DNA from: Gracilimonas sp046602855
GTDB lineage: Bacteria > Bacteroidota > Rhodothermia > Balneolales > Balneolaceae
Direction of reading: 5' to 3'
DNA: 64,000 bases
Assembly (NCBI RefSeq): GCF_046602855.1
Contig: NZ_JBKINJ010000001.1
Location: 1,674,001-1,738,000, forward strand
Shown here: positions 18,397-27,491 of the stretch, in pieces
Layout of the letters: each line of letters starts with the position of its first letter
How positions within the stretch are numbered: position 1 is the first letter of the stretch
Notes under the pieces: model-generated
Database searches by the model: none
What the model was told of the DNA's origin: nothing
The model's input: only the letters and a program-made list of their open reading frames with translations
Made by a program: the position numbers and the translations under genes

Positions 18397-18950
18397 TGAA
18401 AAAGCATATTTGTATTTACTGCGGGTCACGAAAAGGAAACTATCCAAAGTTTCCTGAAATTGCCAAGGACGCCGGTCGCGAAATAGCCCGGCGAGACTGG
18501 GGCATTATTTATGGTGGCGGACGTGTTGGAATTATGGGCGAAGTGGCAAATGCTGCTTTGACAGAAGGCGGAGACGTTATCGGAGTCATCCCGACTCAAC
18601 TTAAGGAAAGAGAGGCTGCTCACAAAGGGCTCACCGATCTCCACGAAACTCAGGATATGCACACCCGAAAAGCTCTTATGGAATCTTTGTCCGATGCCTT
18701 TCTTGTTCTCCCGGGAGGATTTGGAACCCTCGATGAGTTCTTTGAGATACTAACCTGGCGGCAACTCGGTATTCATAACAAGCCGATCTTCATCATCAAC
18801 ACCGATGGCTATTTTGACGGATTGCTACAGTTCACGGAAAAGGCGGTCAGCCACGATTTCATCCATAAAGAAAGCTTATCCCTGTTCACCGTTTGTGAAG
18901 ATGTGGATGACTTTATGGGTCAGATGGAACGATTTTTCGAGTTAGATTGA
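18396..18950 (+). CDS. LOG family protein (TIGR00730 type)
   Basis: A 184-residue Rossmann-fold protein of the LOG family, whose members hydrolyse the N-glycosidic bond of cytokinin-type or purine nucleoside 5'-monophosphates. Signature motifs are the nucleotide-binding GGGRVGIMG (near residues 46-54) and PGGFGTLDEFFE (near 107-118), containing the catalytic PGGxGTxxE. Bacterial members are often of uncertain physiological role. It is coupled to the cysteine desulfurase through a one-base overlap. Confidence 0.9.
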   Translation: MKKHICIYCGSRKGNYPKFPEIAKDAGREIARRDWGIIYGGGRVGIMGEVANAALTEGGDVIGVIPTQLKEREAAHKGLTDLHETQDMHTRKALMESLSDAFLVLPGGFGTLDEFFEILTWRQLGIHNKPIFIINTDGYFDGLLQFTEKAVSHDFIHKESLSLFTVCEDVDDFMGQMERFFELD

Positions 18951-18991
18951 TTTCCTAGCCAACAACCGATTATTTATAAGTTTTTGCGACC

Positions 18992-19351
18992 ATGGCTGAA
19001 CTCTCAATTGAAAACCCACTTCCTGAATGTCCAGGTTCGCCGAACTGTGTTCGCACCCATGAAGTATTTAACACCGGCGTAGAAGTAGTGTTTGAGTATA
19101 TCTCACAGATTTTCGAGGAAGATGCCCATGAGTTCGAAATTGAGGATCCTAAGCGAATAGAACTACATGCTGTTTACAGAATCCCCATATTTGGTTTTAA
19201 AGATGATGTGAATGTGATACTTGAGGAAAAGAACGGAGAAACCATTGTCTACATCAGAAGTGCAAGTAGGCTTGGAGAGTATGACCTGGGTGTTAACAAA
19301 CGCAGAGTTCGGAAGATCTTTAAGAAACTCAAGAAAGAGATTAAGATCTAA
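18992..19351 (+). CDS. DUF1499-family protein
   Basis: A 119-residue soluble protein with the DUF1499 hallmark ENPLPECPGSPNCVRTHE at its start, followed by alternating strands (RIELHAVYRIPIFGFKDDVNVIL, IVYIRSASRLGEYDLGVNKRRVRKI). No signal peptide is visible. The function of the family is unknown. It follows the LOG gene by 41 bp in the same direction. Confidence 0.85.
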   Translation: MAELSIENPLPECPGSPNCVRTHEVFNTGVEVVFEYISQIFEEDAHEFEIEDPKRIELHAVYRIPIFGFKDDVNVILEEKNGETIVYIRSASRLGEYDLGVNKRRVRKIFKKLKKEIKI

Positions 19352-19395
19352 TACTTCGCTATATTCAGCAAAAATTCTAATTCAATCACGCAAAT

Positions 19396-19836
19396 ATGTA
19401 CACCGGTTTATTACATGCTCACTCAGGACTTCGTTGGATCTTATTGGTACTGATCGTTTGGGCGATCATTAAAGCCATTTCCGGATGGATGGGACAGAAA
19501 GAATATCAAAAATCAGATCGGATAGCTGCTCTTCTTGCCCTTATCGTCACCCATATTCAACTGCTCATAGGATTGGTCTTGTATTTTATCAGTCCTAAAG
19601 TCTCTTTTGAATCTGGTGTAATGGAAAGCACCTTGCTTCGGTTTTATACCGTTGAACATATCACCATGATGATCATTGCTATCGCTTTGATCACCTTTGG
19701 TTTCAGTTCTGCCAAAAGACTTGAGGCCTCGCTCGCTAAACATAAAAGAGTGGCTATTACATATGGCATTGGACTGCTGATCATGATCGCGTCCATCCCA
19801 TGGCCATTCCGCGGCTTGAATACCGGCTGGTTCTAA
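19396..19836 (+). CDS. Small four-helix membrane protein (cytochrome b-like)
   Basis: A 146-residue protein with four hydrophobic helices: about 12-30, 44-66, 80-100 and 120-140. It begins MYTGLLHAHSGLRWILL and has further histidines in LALIVTHIQLLIG and YTVEHITMM, spaced as possible haem ligands. FCB proteins of this type are often labelled cytochrome B, but haem binding is inference. It is the last gene of the rightward run that starts with the cysteine desulfurase and ends in a terminator at 19861. Confidence 0.6.
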   Translation: MYTGLLHAHSGLRWILLVLIVWAIIKAISGWMGQKEYQKSDRIAALLALIVTHIQLLIGLVLYFISPKVSFESGVMESTLLRFYTVEHITMMIIAIALITFGFSSAKRLEASLAKHKRVAITYGIGLLIMIASIPWPFRGLNTGWF

Positions 19837-19860
19837 GACCTATATTTGTGTCTATATCCT

Positions 19861-19893
19861 AAGCTCTTGTGTTCTGCTCAGGAGCTTTTTTTG
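19861..19893 (+). terminator. Rho-independent terminator after the small membrane protein
   Basis: AAGCTCTTG pairs with CAGGAGCTT (one G-T wobble) across a short loop and runs directly into seven Ts. It lies 25 bp past the stop at 19836. Confidence 0.85.
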
Positions 19894-20011
19894 TTTACTT
19901 AAAAAACAGCGATCCTTGATTTGAGTAGCTTTTATTCACCCGTTTTTTATTCATCTAATCTACAACCAGAAAACTTATGTTTATATTACTGAAAACAAAC
20001 AGATAAAGATT

Positions 20012-20899
20012 ATGAAGCATAGACAGTTAGGCAAAACAAATTTCGAAGTCAGTGAGATCGGCTTCGGATGTATGTCCCTTGAATTGCAAAAAGGACAACA
20101 GTATGTCAACAGCCTTATTAGAAAATCATATGATGGTGGTATCAATTTTTTCGATACGGCTGATCTCTACGATAAAGGTCTGAACGAGGAGATGGTTGGA
20201 ACCGCTTTGAGTCCTGTCCGTGATAATGTATTTATATCCACAAAAGTCGGTAATGTATGGCGAGAAGATGGTTCCGGCTGGGATTGGGATCCTACTAAAG
20301 AGCACATTCTGAATGGAGTGAATGAAAGTCTGCGCAGACTACAAACAGATCACATTGATCTATATATGCTGCATGGCGGAACCATTGATGACCCCATTGA
20401 TGAAGCTATAGAAGCATTTGAATCCCTGAAAAAGCAGGGTAAGATCAAAGCTTATGGTATCTCCTCCATACGTCCGAATACCATTCGCGAGTGGACAGAT
20501 CGATCTAATATGGATGTAGTTATGATGCAATACAGCCTGCTCGACCGCAGGCCTGAGGAAGAAGTTTTAGATCTGCTTGCTGAAAATGATATCAGCGTGA
20601 TAACCCGTGGTACCATTGCAAAAGGAATGCTGATCGATAAAGCCGGTCAGAATTATCTGAGATACTCGGCTGAACAGGTTGAAAAGATGAAAGAAGCAGT
20701 AAATGAAACTGGTTCACCAATCAAAGCTTCTGTTGATTACGTGCTTCAACATTCTGCAGTTGCATCAGCCATATTAGGGATCAGAACAGAATCTCAACTG
20801 AATGAGATACTTGATTCACAACAAGAATCCGTATCTGATGCAAAGCTAGAACAATTAGCCGGTGTATTAGAACCAAATATCTACGAAAAACACAGGTAA
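20012..20899 (+). CDS. Aldo/keto reductase
   Basis: A 295-residue NADPH-dependent oxidoreductase of the AKR superfamily. The catalytic tetrad is visible: Asp in FFDTADLYD, Tyr four residues on in the same segment, Lys in ISTKVGN and His in YMLHGG. The N-terminus MKHRQLGKTNFEVSEIGFGCM is typical of AKRs acting on sugars or small aldehydes. Physiological substrate unknown. It sits alone between a terminator and the RNase D gene 53 bp downstream. Confidence 0.92.
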   Translation: MKHRQLGKTNFEVSEIGFGCMSLELQKGQQYVNSLIRKSYDGGINFFDTADLYDKGLNEEMVGTALSPVRDNVFISTKVGNVWREDGSGWDWDPTKEHILNGVNESLRRLQTDHIDLYMLHGGTIDDPIDEAIEAFESLKKQGKIKAYGISSIRPNTIREWTDRSNMDVVMMQYSLLDRRPEEEVLDLLAENDISVITRGTIAKGMLIDKAGQNYLRYSAEQVEKMKEAVNETGSPIKASVDYVLQHSAVASAILGIRTESQLNEILDSQQESVSDAKLEQLAGVLEPNIYEKHR

Positions 20900-20952
20900 A
20901 CTACAGTTATTCCTGAAATCTTATATCTTTAGGAAAAATCAGATTCCACATT

Positions 20953-22104
20953 ATGGATATTCAATACATTGCAGACAATAAAGCTCTACAGGATGTGGCG
21001 AGCGAGATCAGCAAAGCTGATGAGTTTGCTATTGACCTCGAATTTGACCGCAACCGTTACCGCTATGGCTTCAATATGTGTTTGATGCAGGTCTACGATG
21101 GCAACGAGTGCTACGTGATCGATCCTTTAAGCAGCGATATTGATATTCAGGGCATATTTCCTGTTATAGAAGACCCTGAGATCCAAAAAGTGGTTTTCGC
21201 CTTTGGAGAAGACCTTAGACTATTTCACTCTATGGGCTGTTTTCCAAAAAATCTTTACGACCTTGATGCTGCCACAAGTCTTTTAAATTTTCAGCCGGCA
21301 TCACTCACAAAACTGATCAAGCAAGTCTTGGAAATTGAGGTTAACAGCAGCTCTCAGCAAAGCAACTGGTTCCGGCGGCCCTTATCAGAAGATCAGCTTC
21401 ATTATGCGGCAGACGACGTTCTATATCTTCTGGATTTCAAAAAGGAACTGAGCAAGATAGCTGATGAACAGGGGGTACTGGAGTGGATCCATCAGGAAAA
21501 CCGGATATTCAATCACTTAGACTATAGCGATGAAGATCACAATAACCTTATTAAAGACAAGGATAAAAACAACCTGACCGTTTTTGAATGGCACCTATAC
21601 CGAAAACTGATGGAATTCTTTGATGAGGTCGCCAAGTCATTCAATAAGCCGGTATATCATTTAGCAAATAAGAAATTGATTCAGGACCTGGCAACAGACC
21701 CGGGAAAGGCTGAAAACTGGGAAAACACAAAAGGAATTTTTGGAGGCATTAAAAATGCATCCTTTAAATCTGATCTCTTGAAAGTGATCAAGGAGGCGAT
21801 TAGTGAAGCCGAAGAAGAGAATCTATCTAAAAATAAAAAGGCCTCTTACTCCATGAGTAAAGAAGATTATCTTGCAATGCGCCGGGAGCAGAACAGGATC
21901 AATAACCTTAAGGATAAGCTGATGAAGCCTATTCAAAATAAGATTGCAGAAGACTTTGGAACGCACGCCAAATCATTCATACTTCCAAACCGACTTGCCA
22001 AAGAGATAATAGCCGGGAAAACAGAGCTAATGCCCGACTACAAGATCAATTTATTGAGAAAATATTCAAATGAGTTGCAGCTGGATATAAGTGACTTTTT
22101 ATGA
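20953..22104 (+). CDS. rnd: Ribonuclease D-like 3'-5' exonuclease with HRDC-type region
   Basis: A 383-residue DEDDy exonuclease that trims 3' ends of tRNA precursors and other small RNAs. Exo I is AIDLEFD, Exo II is VVFAFGEDLRLFH and Exo III is HYAADDVLYLLDF. The remainder contains an HRDC-like helical region (LTVFEWHLYRKLMEFFDEVAKS...YHLANKKLIQDLA), as in RNase D. Its stop is 5 bp from the stop of the convergent CDF transporter gene. Confidence 0.88.
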   Translation: MDIQYIADNKALQDVASEISKADEFAIDLEFDRNRYRYGFNMCLMQVYDGNECYVIDPLSSDIDIQGIFPVIEDPEIQKVVFAFGEDLRLFHSMGCFPKNLYDLDAATSLLNFQPASLTKLIKQVLEIEVNSSSQQSNWFRRPLSEDQLHYAADDVLYLLDFKKELSKIADEQGVLEWIHQENRIFNHLDYSDEDHNNLIKDKDKNNLTVFEWHLYRKLMEFFDEVAKSFNKPVYHLANKKLIQDLATDPGKAENWENTKGIFGGIKNASFKSDLLKVIKEAISEAEEENLSKNKKASYSMSKEDYLAMRREQNRINNLKDKLMKPIQNKIAEDFGTHAKSFILPNRLAKEIIAGKTELMPDYKINLLRKYSNELQLDISDFL

Positions 22105-22109
22105 TAGCA

Positions 22110-23117
22110 TCAATGCTTGTCTAACTGATGTTTTCCATCTGAAGCTACATTTTCAACCGTCCACTTAATAGCTTCCTCAAATTGATGTTGCCTTACATCA
22201 CAATTCTCAACCTGACATAGCCGGCACGAAAACTCCATGCAATAATCGGTATGAATGAAGATCTCTATGCGATTTCCAAATTTCTTAGCGATCAACTCCT
22301 CGATCTTATCCAATTCAGCGTGAGCCTGCTTTACCGTCAGATACCACGGAAGGGTAAGGTGACAATCCACATGCAGGATTCTCCCATATTTTATAATTCG
22401 CAAATTATGGAGATCGATCCATTTTGGGTCGCGGTTTTCCTGCAAAAAGTTGATCATTTCTTCCAGAAGATCTTCGTCCGACTCATCCATGATACCTGCT
22501 ACAGCTTGTCTTAGTATCCTCACCCCCATTCGCATAATCAGTAGAGCAAAAATAATGGCCACTATCCCATCGATCCATTCAATTCCGGAGAACCTAATAA
22601 AAACCAATCCGGCTATAATACCAATGGTTGTGTAAGTATCCGTTTGCAGATGTTTTCCGCTGGCCTGAAGAGCCAGAGAATCATTACGTTTTCCGGTCTC
22701 ATAGGCCCAGTAACCAAAGGCATAGTTGATAACCGCCGATACTGCTACAAGCACAATTCCCAGATCCAGACTGCGTAAAGGCTCAGGTTCAATAAAACTT
22801 CGTATAGCCTCCATAATGATCAGCAAACCGGCTACTGTAATGAGTGCTCCCTCTATGCCTGCTGATATAAATTCGACCTTTCCATGGCCATAAGGGTGAT
22901 TGGAGTCCTTCGGTTTAGCGGAAAGATATAAGCTGTATAACCCGATAAAGCCACTGATCACATTGACAATACTTTCGAGGCCGTCAGTAAGTACCGCTAC
23001 TGACCCGGTCAAGTACCATGCTGCCATTTTTAGAACAAAGAGAACTACCGCCACCAACACGATGAACTTCTGGACTCGTATATTCTCCTTCCCCTTATTT
23101 ATCGATGTATTATCCAA
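22110..23117 (-). CDS. Cation diffusion facilitator transporter with Cys-rich C-terminus
   Basis: A 335-residue inner-membrane metal/proton antiporter. Six transmembrane helices fill about residues 15-215, with DGLESIVN in TM2, the HPYGHGKVEF loop and HLQTD (H-x3-D) in TM5. The cytoplasmic ferredoxin-like domain follows (HVDCHLTLPWYL). After it comes a C-terminal extension with C-x4-C-x2-C-x4-C in YCMEFSCRLCQVENCDV and a His-containing tail, probably a metal-sensing or binding site. Zn2+, Fe2+ or another divalent ion is likely; TM2 lacks a clean DxxxD, so ion choice is open. Confidence 0.88.
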   Translation of the reverse strand: MDNTSINKGKENIRVQKFIVLVAVVLFVLKMAAWYLTGSVAVLTDGLESIVNVISGFIGLYSLYLSAKPKDSNHPYGHGKVEFISAGIEGALITVAGLLIIMEAIRSFIEPEPLRSLDLGIVLVAVSAVINYAFGYWAYETGKRNDSLALQASGKHLQTDTYTTIGIIAGLVFIRFSGIEWIDGIVAIIFALLIMRMGVRILRQAVAGIMDESDEDLLEEMINFLQENRDPKWIDLHNLRIIKYGRILHVDCHLTLPWYLTVKQAHAELDKIEELIAKKFGNRIEIFIHTDYCMEFSCRLCQVENCDVRQHQFEEAIKWTVENVASDGKHQLDKH

Positions 23118-23156
23118 ATGACCTGCTCTTCATTGGCATTCCAAATACTCTTTGTT

Positions 23157-23774
23157 CTATTCCCCAAACATGCTCTCATAGTCTTCAATTGATGCTTTGA
23201 TAACCTGACTGGCATGTTCAACATCATAAATACCCTCTACAAATACATCTTTAGTCTCGCGACCCGGAATCAGTTTATACGTACCAAAGTAGTGTCTCAG
23301 CCTTTCTATCAGCACCGGAGGCAGATCATTCACGTCAGTTACATCTGCATAGTACGTGTCATTGTCCAGTACAGAAATGATCTTGTCATCAGCTTCACCC
23401 TGATCTACCATATGCAAACCTCCGATGACCCTGGCGCTTAGGATCACCTCATTCCTATCAATCGGGCGCTCGCTAAGAACACAAATATCCAAAGGGTCGC
23501 CATCACCTTTCACCTCTTGCTTGGAAAGCTTACCAACTTCATCACCGCAATAGGTTCTTGGAATAAATCCATACAAAGATGGAGGAAGCGATGAACTCCT
23601 CTGTGGACGATCTACCCGCATATAGCCGGTCTTCTTATCCACCTCATATTTGATAGTATCGAATGGAGTAAGCTCAATAAAGGCGTTTACGATCTCGGGT
23701 GGATTGGAACCAACTTCCAGTCCGTGCCAGGGGTGGGGTCTCCAACGAAAGAAAGGATTGGGGAAATTTGCCAT
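23157..23774 (-). CDS. ppa: Inorganic pyrophosphatase (family I)
   Basis: Soluble Mg-dependent pyrophosphatase that pulls biosynthetic reactions forward by hydrolysing PPi. The signature GDGDPLDICVLSERPI and the substrate-binding residues in YEVDKKTGYMRVDRP and RSSSLPPSLYGFIPRTYCGDEV are clear. The 205-residue protein carries an N-terminal segment (FPNPFFRWRPHPWHGLEVG) common in FCB-group enzymes. Monocistronic in appearance. Confidence 0.95.
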   Translation of the reverse strand: MANFPNPFFRWRPHPWHGLEVGSNPPEIVNAFIELTPFDTIKYEVDKKTGYMRVDRPQRSSSLPPSLYGFIPRTYCGDEVGKLSKQEVKGDGDPLDICVLSERPIDRNEVILSARVIGGLHMVDQGEADDKIISVLDNDTYYADVTDVNDLPPVLIERLRHYFGTYKLIPGRETKDVFVEGIYDVEHASQVIKASIEDYESMFGE

Positions 23775-23864
23775 AATGATATGTTCTGATTTAACTTTTT
23801 AGATCATACAAGGTAAAAGTATTGGCGGAGAATTGCTTTCGCTTAAGGGTGATTTGCAACTTAA

Positions 23865-25475
23865 TTATCTCGCATAAGTTGGTTCTACTACTTCGTAGGT
23901 ATAATGACCTTCAAAAATTCGTCCAAACATATCAGTGACTCTGATATCGATCATCTGAGTGCCAACTGGAATATTATTTGGTACATTCACTTTCCATAGA
24001 TGATCCGATTCAACGGGATTGGAAGGTCTTCTGCCCTGCTCAGGAAGTTGATCCATGGTATCCCACTTTTGACGCAGCTTGGCCACATATGGATCCTGTT
24101 CAGCTACACGGTTCATGGGCCTCCACATGTCATCACTTCCTTGTAGTTTGTACTCTACTTTTGTGTATTCGTTGCCCAAATAGTAATTGACGTAAAGCTG
24201 AGCCCCGTGCCACCGGTTCTGTGGTACTACTTTGGGACCCCATATACTCATATGATCACTTTCGTTAGAATTAGCAACCCTATAATCAATAGTGTAGTCA
24301 TTACCACTGATGTTCAATATCGCATATCCATTCGGTGTACCATCCCGCATCTTTGTTTCGGGAATACCGCGCTCATCAAACTCACCAGACCACCAATCGC
24401 CACCGGTGGTGCCAACATTATAATGCACGTGAGGTTCAAGACGCTGCCATCCATCCTCAACATCAAAGAAATGAAAGCGCTGCAGGTGGGTATGAGCGGA
24501 TAACGAGAGGGTGTTTGGGTAATCTTTCAATAATTCAAACAACCGACTTCTGTCCTGAATACGGAATGTTTGATTTGGAGTGTTTGGAGTGAATATAGGA
24601 ATGTGAAAAGCTATCACGACCAGCTTATCCTCAGATACATATTTCAGATCATTTTCAATAAAAGTGAGTTGCTGATCAGTGAGTCCTCCAATATAACCGG
24701 AACCACCGTCGGGTCTAGGATATATCACATCATCCAGGATGATGAAGTGAGCTTCTCCATGATTGAACGAATAAGTAGCCGGACCGAATGTTGCTTCAAA
24801 GGTTTCGTCTGCATATTGATCGGTCTCAGCATCAAAATTCATGTCATGATTGCCATATACGTTAAGCCACGGAGTTCCTATTTTTGAAATTGACTCATTG
24901 TAAGGCTCAAACAGATCCAGATCATCCCCAACGATATCACCAAGTGTGATACCAAACTCATAGCCCTCTGCTCCTTCTAATTCCGCCACGATATCGCGAT
25001 CAAAGAAATCCACCTCCTGACGGGTATACGGCTGTGGATCGCCAAATAAGAGTACTTTAAAATCGTCTTTTAACACACTTTTGTGTAGCGGAAAGTTCAG
25101 TTTTGCCGGTAATGGACCCGTTGGTTCAACCCCTTCGTATCTCAGATCTGGCGAACCATTTGGTTTATGGATATAAAAGAATTGAGGCTGATTCAATCGG
25201 TTCAACGGAAATTCATATCCTGACGGTTTGATAACGAACACAGTGGCATCTTCTTCATCTATGGTGAGCGTATATCGTCCACCCTTACTAGTTAGTACAA
25301 CTTCGGATCCATTTGAAACCGAAACATTTGACAGTGGTAATTCATCACGGTCCAGTGATCCATTTCGATTTTTATCCTCAAACACTATCCCGCTTGCTGT
25401 AAGCTGAGCATATACGGTTTGGGAAAAAACTAATGAGCTAACGCATAGGAGGAAAAGAAAAGATCGAAGAGTCAT
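23865..25475 (-). CDS. Exported calcineurin-like metallophosphoesterase
   Basis: A 536-residue secreted or periplasmic protein with a signal peptide (about residues 1-23, ending VYAQ). Residues 25-115 form an N-terminal SdrD-B/Metallophos_N type beta domain with FEDKNRNGSLDRDE, a calcium-binding-like loop. The catalytic domain has D146 (FGDPQPY), GDIVGD near 180, GNHD (208-211), AFHIPIF and SAHTHLQ, all dinuclear-metal ligands. A C-terminal beta domain completes the protein. Substrate unknown; relatives cleave phosphodiesters or phosphomonoesters outside the cytosol. Confidence 0.88.
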   Translation of the reverse strand: MTLRSFLFLLCVSSLVFSQTVYAQLTASGIVFEDKNRNGSLDRDELPLSNVSVSNGSEVVLTSKGGRYTLTIDEEDATVFVIKPSGYEFPLNRLNQPQFFYIHKPNGSPDLRYEGVEPTGPLPAKLNFPLHKSVLKDDFKVLLFGDPQPYTRQEVDFFDRDIVAELEGAEGYEFGITLGDIVGDDLDLFEPYNESISKIGTPWLNVYGNHDMNFDAETDQYADETFEATFGPATYSFNHGEAHFIILDDVIYPRPDGGSGYIGGLTDQQLTFIENDLKYVSEDKLVVIAFHIPIFTPNTPNQTFRIQDRSRLFELLKDYPNTLSLSAHTHLQRFHFFDVEDGWQRLEPHVHYNVGTTGGDWWSGEFDERGIPETKMRDGTPNGYAILNISGNDYTIDYRVANSNESDHMSIWGPKVVPQNRWHGAQLYVNYYLGNEYTKVEYKLQGSDDMWRPMNRVAEQDPYVAKLRQKWDTMDQLPEQGRRPSNPVESDHLWKVNVPNNIPVGTQMIDIRVTDMFGRIFEGHYTYEVVEPTYAR

Positions 25476-25812
25476 ATTAAAAAGGTTGATTCCAGTTTGT
25501 ACAAAAACTTAAATAATTGAGTAGGAAAAATCTCGCTATTCGCATTAACCAATTGTTACCAAATGAGACAACAGTATTAGAGGTAGAGTTCAAGTTCTTC
25601 AGGTACGTTTTTTTAACAAGTGTCCTTGGCTAGCATGTAGAAAGTATTTTCAACTTAAATGCACTTTATTACCCACTTCAAGAAGTTCTCGTCCATATCA
25701 GAAATATCATTTCAAGAGTAATAACAGATCTTTTTCAAACTCACTATATGCTGAATTTTTATGGATCCTTTGTACTTGATTCGTAAGCAAGCAGATTAGC
25801 TATTGATCAATT
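25476..25812. other. Intergenic stretch, no supported gene
   Basis: AT-rich DNA between the phosphoesterase promoter and the methyltransferase stop. Short open stretches exist on both strands (up to about 55 codons without ATG), but none has a recognisable product and I see no terminator or repeat. Confidence 0.4.
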
Positions 25813-26439
25813 TTACTGTAATACGGCCTTAATAACCACAAACCCACCTTCTCCGTAACCGTGTTGAGGCTCTTCCGGTTCTTTTTCGGAGGCAGTAACT
25901 AAGGTCTGCCAATATTCAAGATCTCCAAAGCCCATATTTCCAAGATATTCAGTGATTTCGCGTACTGAGTGAAAGTGAGCATCTCTATAAAACGGGTTAT
26001 CCTCTTTATTTTGCTGGTACTTCTGTCCAAGCGGGCTACCTTTATCGATCATTCCAATGATAAACTTACCATTTTTTTTAAGAACGCGTGCCGTTTCTCG
26101 GAATGCCTGTTGGATATCATCAAGGAAGCAAACCGTGGTTATCATAACAGCGAAATCAAACGTCTCACTTAAGAAGGGCAAATTCTCAGCTTTTGCAAGA
26201 AATGTTTTTGTTCCTCTCTGTTCGGCAATCCGAGCCATATTCTCCGAAGGATCTATACCGCGATTGATGGCGCACTTTTCGGCAAAACGTCCGGTACCTA
26301 TACCGATTTCAAGTCCGTATCCTGTATAAGGTACCACCTTATCAAGAGCATTCAGCTCCGATTGAAACCAGACGGGATGGCTATCAAACCATTGGTCGTA
26401 CTCTTGGCTGTTTTGGTCGAATACTTCTACTTTATTCAT
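25813..26439 (-). CDS. Class I SAM-dependent methyltransferase
   Basis: A 208-residue Methyltransf_11-type enzyme. Motif I is GLEIGIGTGRFAEKC, motif II includes DFAVMITTVCFLDDI, and the post-motif ARVLKKNGKFIIGMID strand is present. The C-terminus HGYGEGGFVVIKAVLQ is characteristic of a small subgroup. Substrate unknown. It is the last gene of a leftward cluster (regulator, MFS, DsrE remnant, hydroxylase), 24 bp after the hydroxylase gene, so it is probably in the ArsR-controlled transcript. Confidence 0.85.
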   Translation of the reverse strand: MNKVEVFDQNSQEYDQWFDSHPVWFQSELNALDKVVPYTGYGLEIGIGTGRFAEKCAINRGIDPSENMARIAEQRGTKTFLAKAENLPFLSETFDFAVMITTVCFLDDIQQAFRETARVLKKNGKFIIGMIDKGSPLGQKYQQNKEDNPFYRDAHFHSVREITEYLGNMGFGDLEYWQTLVTASEKEPEEPQHGYGEGGFVVIKAVLQ

Positions 26440-26463
26440 AATTATATATGTAAACGATTACGG

Positions 26464-27300
26464 TCAGTTAAGATTAATTGCCTTTGGATTTTTAATCGGC
26501 GTTTTCATCATTCCTTTTAAAGTTTGGTCTTCATCGCTATCGAACTCTTCTAATCCAAGATTTATGGTTTCAGGTTTAGGATTGAACCGAAAGGTTCTTG
26601 CAATACGATCCCAAAATGAGAAAAGAGAGCTGTAATTAGAATCCGTTTCAGGCTGCCAACGTGAATGATGAACCCGATGCATGTTGGGGGTTACAATGAT
26701 TGCTCGTAATATCCGGTCATATTTTTCGGGAAGACCCACATTGGCGTGATGAAACTGAACCACGGCAAACATGACGATTTCATACAATACCAACTCCCAA
26801 AGATAGACTCCAAAAAGAGCTATTAGCGGTATCCGAAATAGTGAGGAGAAAAAGATCTCTCCCAGATGAAACCGATTTGCCGTTGTTACATCCATTTTAT
26901 TGTCGGAATGATGTACGCTATGGAAGCGCCAAAAGAACGGGATCTCATGATTCAGCCGGTGCCAGGTATAAGTCCACGCATCGAGTAAAAGAATTGCTCC
27001 TACAGCATGTGCCCAAACCGGTAAGGAGGTAGCGTCCTGCAGCAAGTGCATGATACCGAAGCGGAGTTCATCCGCCCATACTGAAGCCGCCAGCCACAAA
27101 CCCACAAACACCACGCTTACCAAAAGACCGTTGAGAGCCCCAATAGTGAGATTCCTCAACGCATGTTTACCTCTGCTTTTAAATGAACCGGTAAAATGAG
27201 CATAAAAGGGATGAACGGATTCCCATAGGAACAACAGTATGAGGACTCCTGCCAAGACAATGATCTGTGTTTCTTGTAAAGCGGCAAGTATAGGGTCCAT
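26464..27300 (-). CDS. Sterol desaturase / fatty acid hydroxylase family protein
   Basis: A 278-residue integral membrane di-iron enzyme. The histidine boxes are intact: HRLNH (HxxxH), FHSVHH (HxxHH), FHHANVG and MHRVHH (HxxHH), separated by hydrophobic helices. Such proteins hydroxylate or desaturate lipids using O2; the lipid here is unknown. It lies in the cluster headed by the ArsR-rhodanese regulator, with 21 bp to the upstream DsrE remnant. Confidence 0.88.
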   Translation of the reverse strand: MDPILAALQETQIIVLAGVLILLFLWESVHPFYAHFTGSFKSRGKHALRNLTIGALNGLLVSVVFVGLWLAASVWADELRFGIMHLLQDATSLPVWAHAVGAILLLDAWTYTWHRLNHEIPFFWRFHSVHHSDNKMDVTTANRFHLGEIFFSSLFRIPLIALFGVYLWELVLYEIVMFAVVQFHHANVGLPEKYDRILRAIIVTPNMHRVHHSRWQPETDSNYSSLFSFWDRIARTFRFNPKPETINLGLEEFDSDEDQTLKGMMKTPIKNPKAINLN

Positions 27301-27321
27301 ATTATTTTTCTCGGGGTTGAT

Positions 27322-27480
27322 CTAAAACGTTAATACTTTTTCACTATTTGCAATCCACTCGGATAATTCAGCCATGGTACATAACTCAGTATCTTTATAA
27401 TCTCTACCAAGCTGATTGGTAACTCTTAGTGCATTATATGCTTTCAAGGTACCATCATTAATGATGATCAAAGTTTTCAT
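27322..27480 (-). pseudogene. Internally deleted DsrE-family gene
   Basis: A 52-codon frame that is not long enough for any DsrE protein (usually about 115-120 residues) but matches both its ends. The start MKTLIIINDG...KAYNALRVTNQL resembles the DsrE N-terminus (MKTLFILNDxPYGxERSYNGLRLA), and TMAELSEWIANSEKVLTF resembles its C-terminus. The middle, including the region with the usual functional cysteines, is missing in frame. It starts 11 bp after the MFS stop, so the deletion keeps the operon structure. It could be a short functional protein, but loss of the core suggests a dead gene. Assembly error is unlikely but possible. Confidence 0.6.
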
Positions 27481-27491
27481 GACAATATTAT

